This document shows positions 6,592-6,693 of a stretch of DNA of 6,693 nucleotides, piece by piece (position 1 is the stretch's first letter; every line of letters starts with the position of its first letter). This DNA is from Flavobacteriales bacterium (GTDB taxonomy: Bacteria; Bacteroidota; Bacteroidia; Flavobacteriales_D; Sanyastnellaceae): positions 1-6,693 of the forward strand of contig CANGVU010000068.1 in the NCBI GenBank assembly GCA_947457325.1, in the 5' to 3' direction. Made by a program: the position numbers and the translations under genes. The notes below the pieces were generated by a model. It did not search any database. It was given only the letters and a program-made list of their open reading frames with translations, and was not told the DNA's origin.

Positions 6592-6693
6592 TTATGGAAT
6601 AAATAGCTTGGTCACCCCTTGTAATCCATTCCTATGGTATTGTAAGATGTACATTCCTGTCGATATATCAATCGGCAATGCAATAGGCGATTG
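6592..6693 (-). CDS. 3' end of a probable T9SS cargo protein (type A C-terminal sorting domain)
   Basis: A frame open from the right edge ends at TAA (6594-6592) and encodes the last 33 residues of a protein whose start is outside the window. The residues contain LPIDISTGMYIL and, near the end, GVTKLFIP. This matches the closing part of type A T9SS sorting domains: a strand around 'S-x-G-x-Y-x-l', a glycine turn, then a final 'K-L/F-x-I/V' strand within a few residues of the C-terminus. In this family the domain directs export across the outer membrane by the T9SS and is then usually removed. What the rest of the protein does (enzyme, adhesin or other) cannot be seen. A terminator-like hairpin follows the stop. 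The segment is short, so the call rests on pattern and on the termination context. Confidence 0.65.
   Translation of the reverse strand, partial: QSPIALPIDISTGMYILQYHRNGLQGVTKLFIP

Noticed and set aside
1..6693. CRISPR array, insertion sequence, tRNA or rRNA gene, phage or defence system
   Set aside because: No regularly spaced repeats, transposase motifs, terminal inverted repeats or RNA gene signatures were seen; gaps between genes are all under 110 bp.

Overview
The window looks like a chromosomal segment of a Bacteroidota bacterium, most likely Flavobacteriales or a neighbouring order. The left end carries a PorW/SprE-type lipoprotein of the type IX secretion system (T9SS), and the right edge carries the last residues of a protein that appears to end in a T9SS C-terminal sorting domain. 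Both are found essentially only in Bacteroidota. Start codons also lack clear Shine-Dalgarno sequences, and one good match to the Bacteroidota -7 promoter motif (TAnnTTTG) is present. No mobile element, CRISPR array, rRNA or tRNA gene was seen.

Layout, left to right. Positions 1-1843 (minus strand) hold the N-terminal 614 codons of sprE/porW, which runs off the left edge. A 78-bp divergent intergenic region (1844-1921) separates it from a plus-strand pair. The first of the pair is a membrane-anchored M23/LytM-domain protein (1922-2752) whose metal site is largely degraded. The second is a KynB-like cyclase-family metal-dependent hydrolase (2749-3498), joined to the first by an ATGA stop/start overlap. 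This pair runs tail to tail, with a 20-bp overlap, into a minus-strand pair: a YifB/ComM-type AAA+ ATPase (4963-6486) followed 23 bp downstream by an NtrY-like sensor histidine kinase (3479-4939). Right of yifB there is a terminator-like hairpin (6520-6559), then the 3' end of the putative T9SS cargo gene (6592-6693).

How the genes may work together. PorW/SprE is a periplasmic lipoprotein of the T9SS. The divergent LytM protein sits in the inner membrane facing the periplasm and could bind or regulate the cell wall near a trans-envelope machine; this is inferred from position only. yifB and the kinase are probably co-transcribed but have no obvious shared function, and no response regulator lies in the window. 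All complete genes are of known broad families. I did not find a clearly new system. The most interesting points are the degraded LytM active site opposite sprE, the altered metal motif of the cyclase-family protein, and the two edge-truncated T9SS genes that a standard start-to-stop ORF search would miss.
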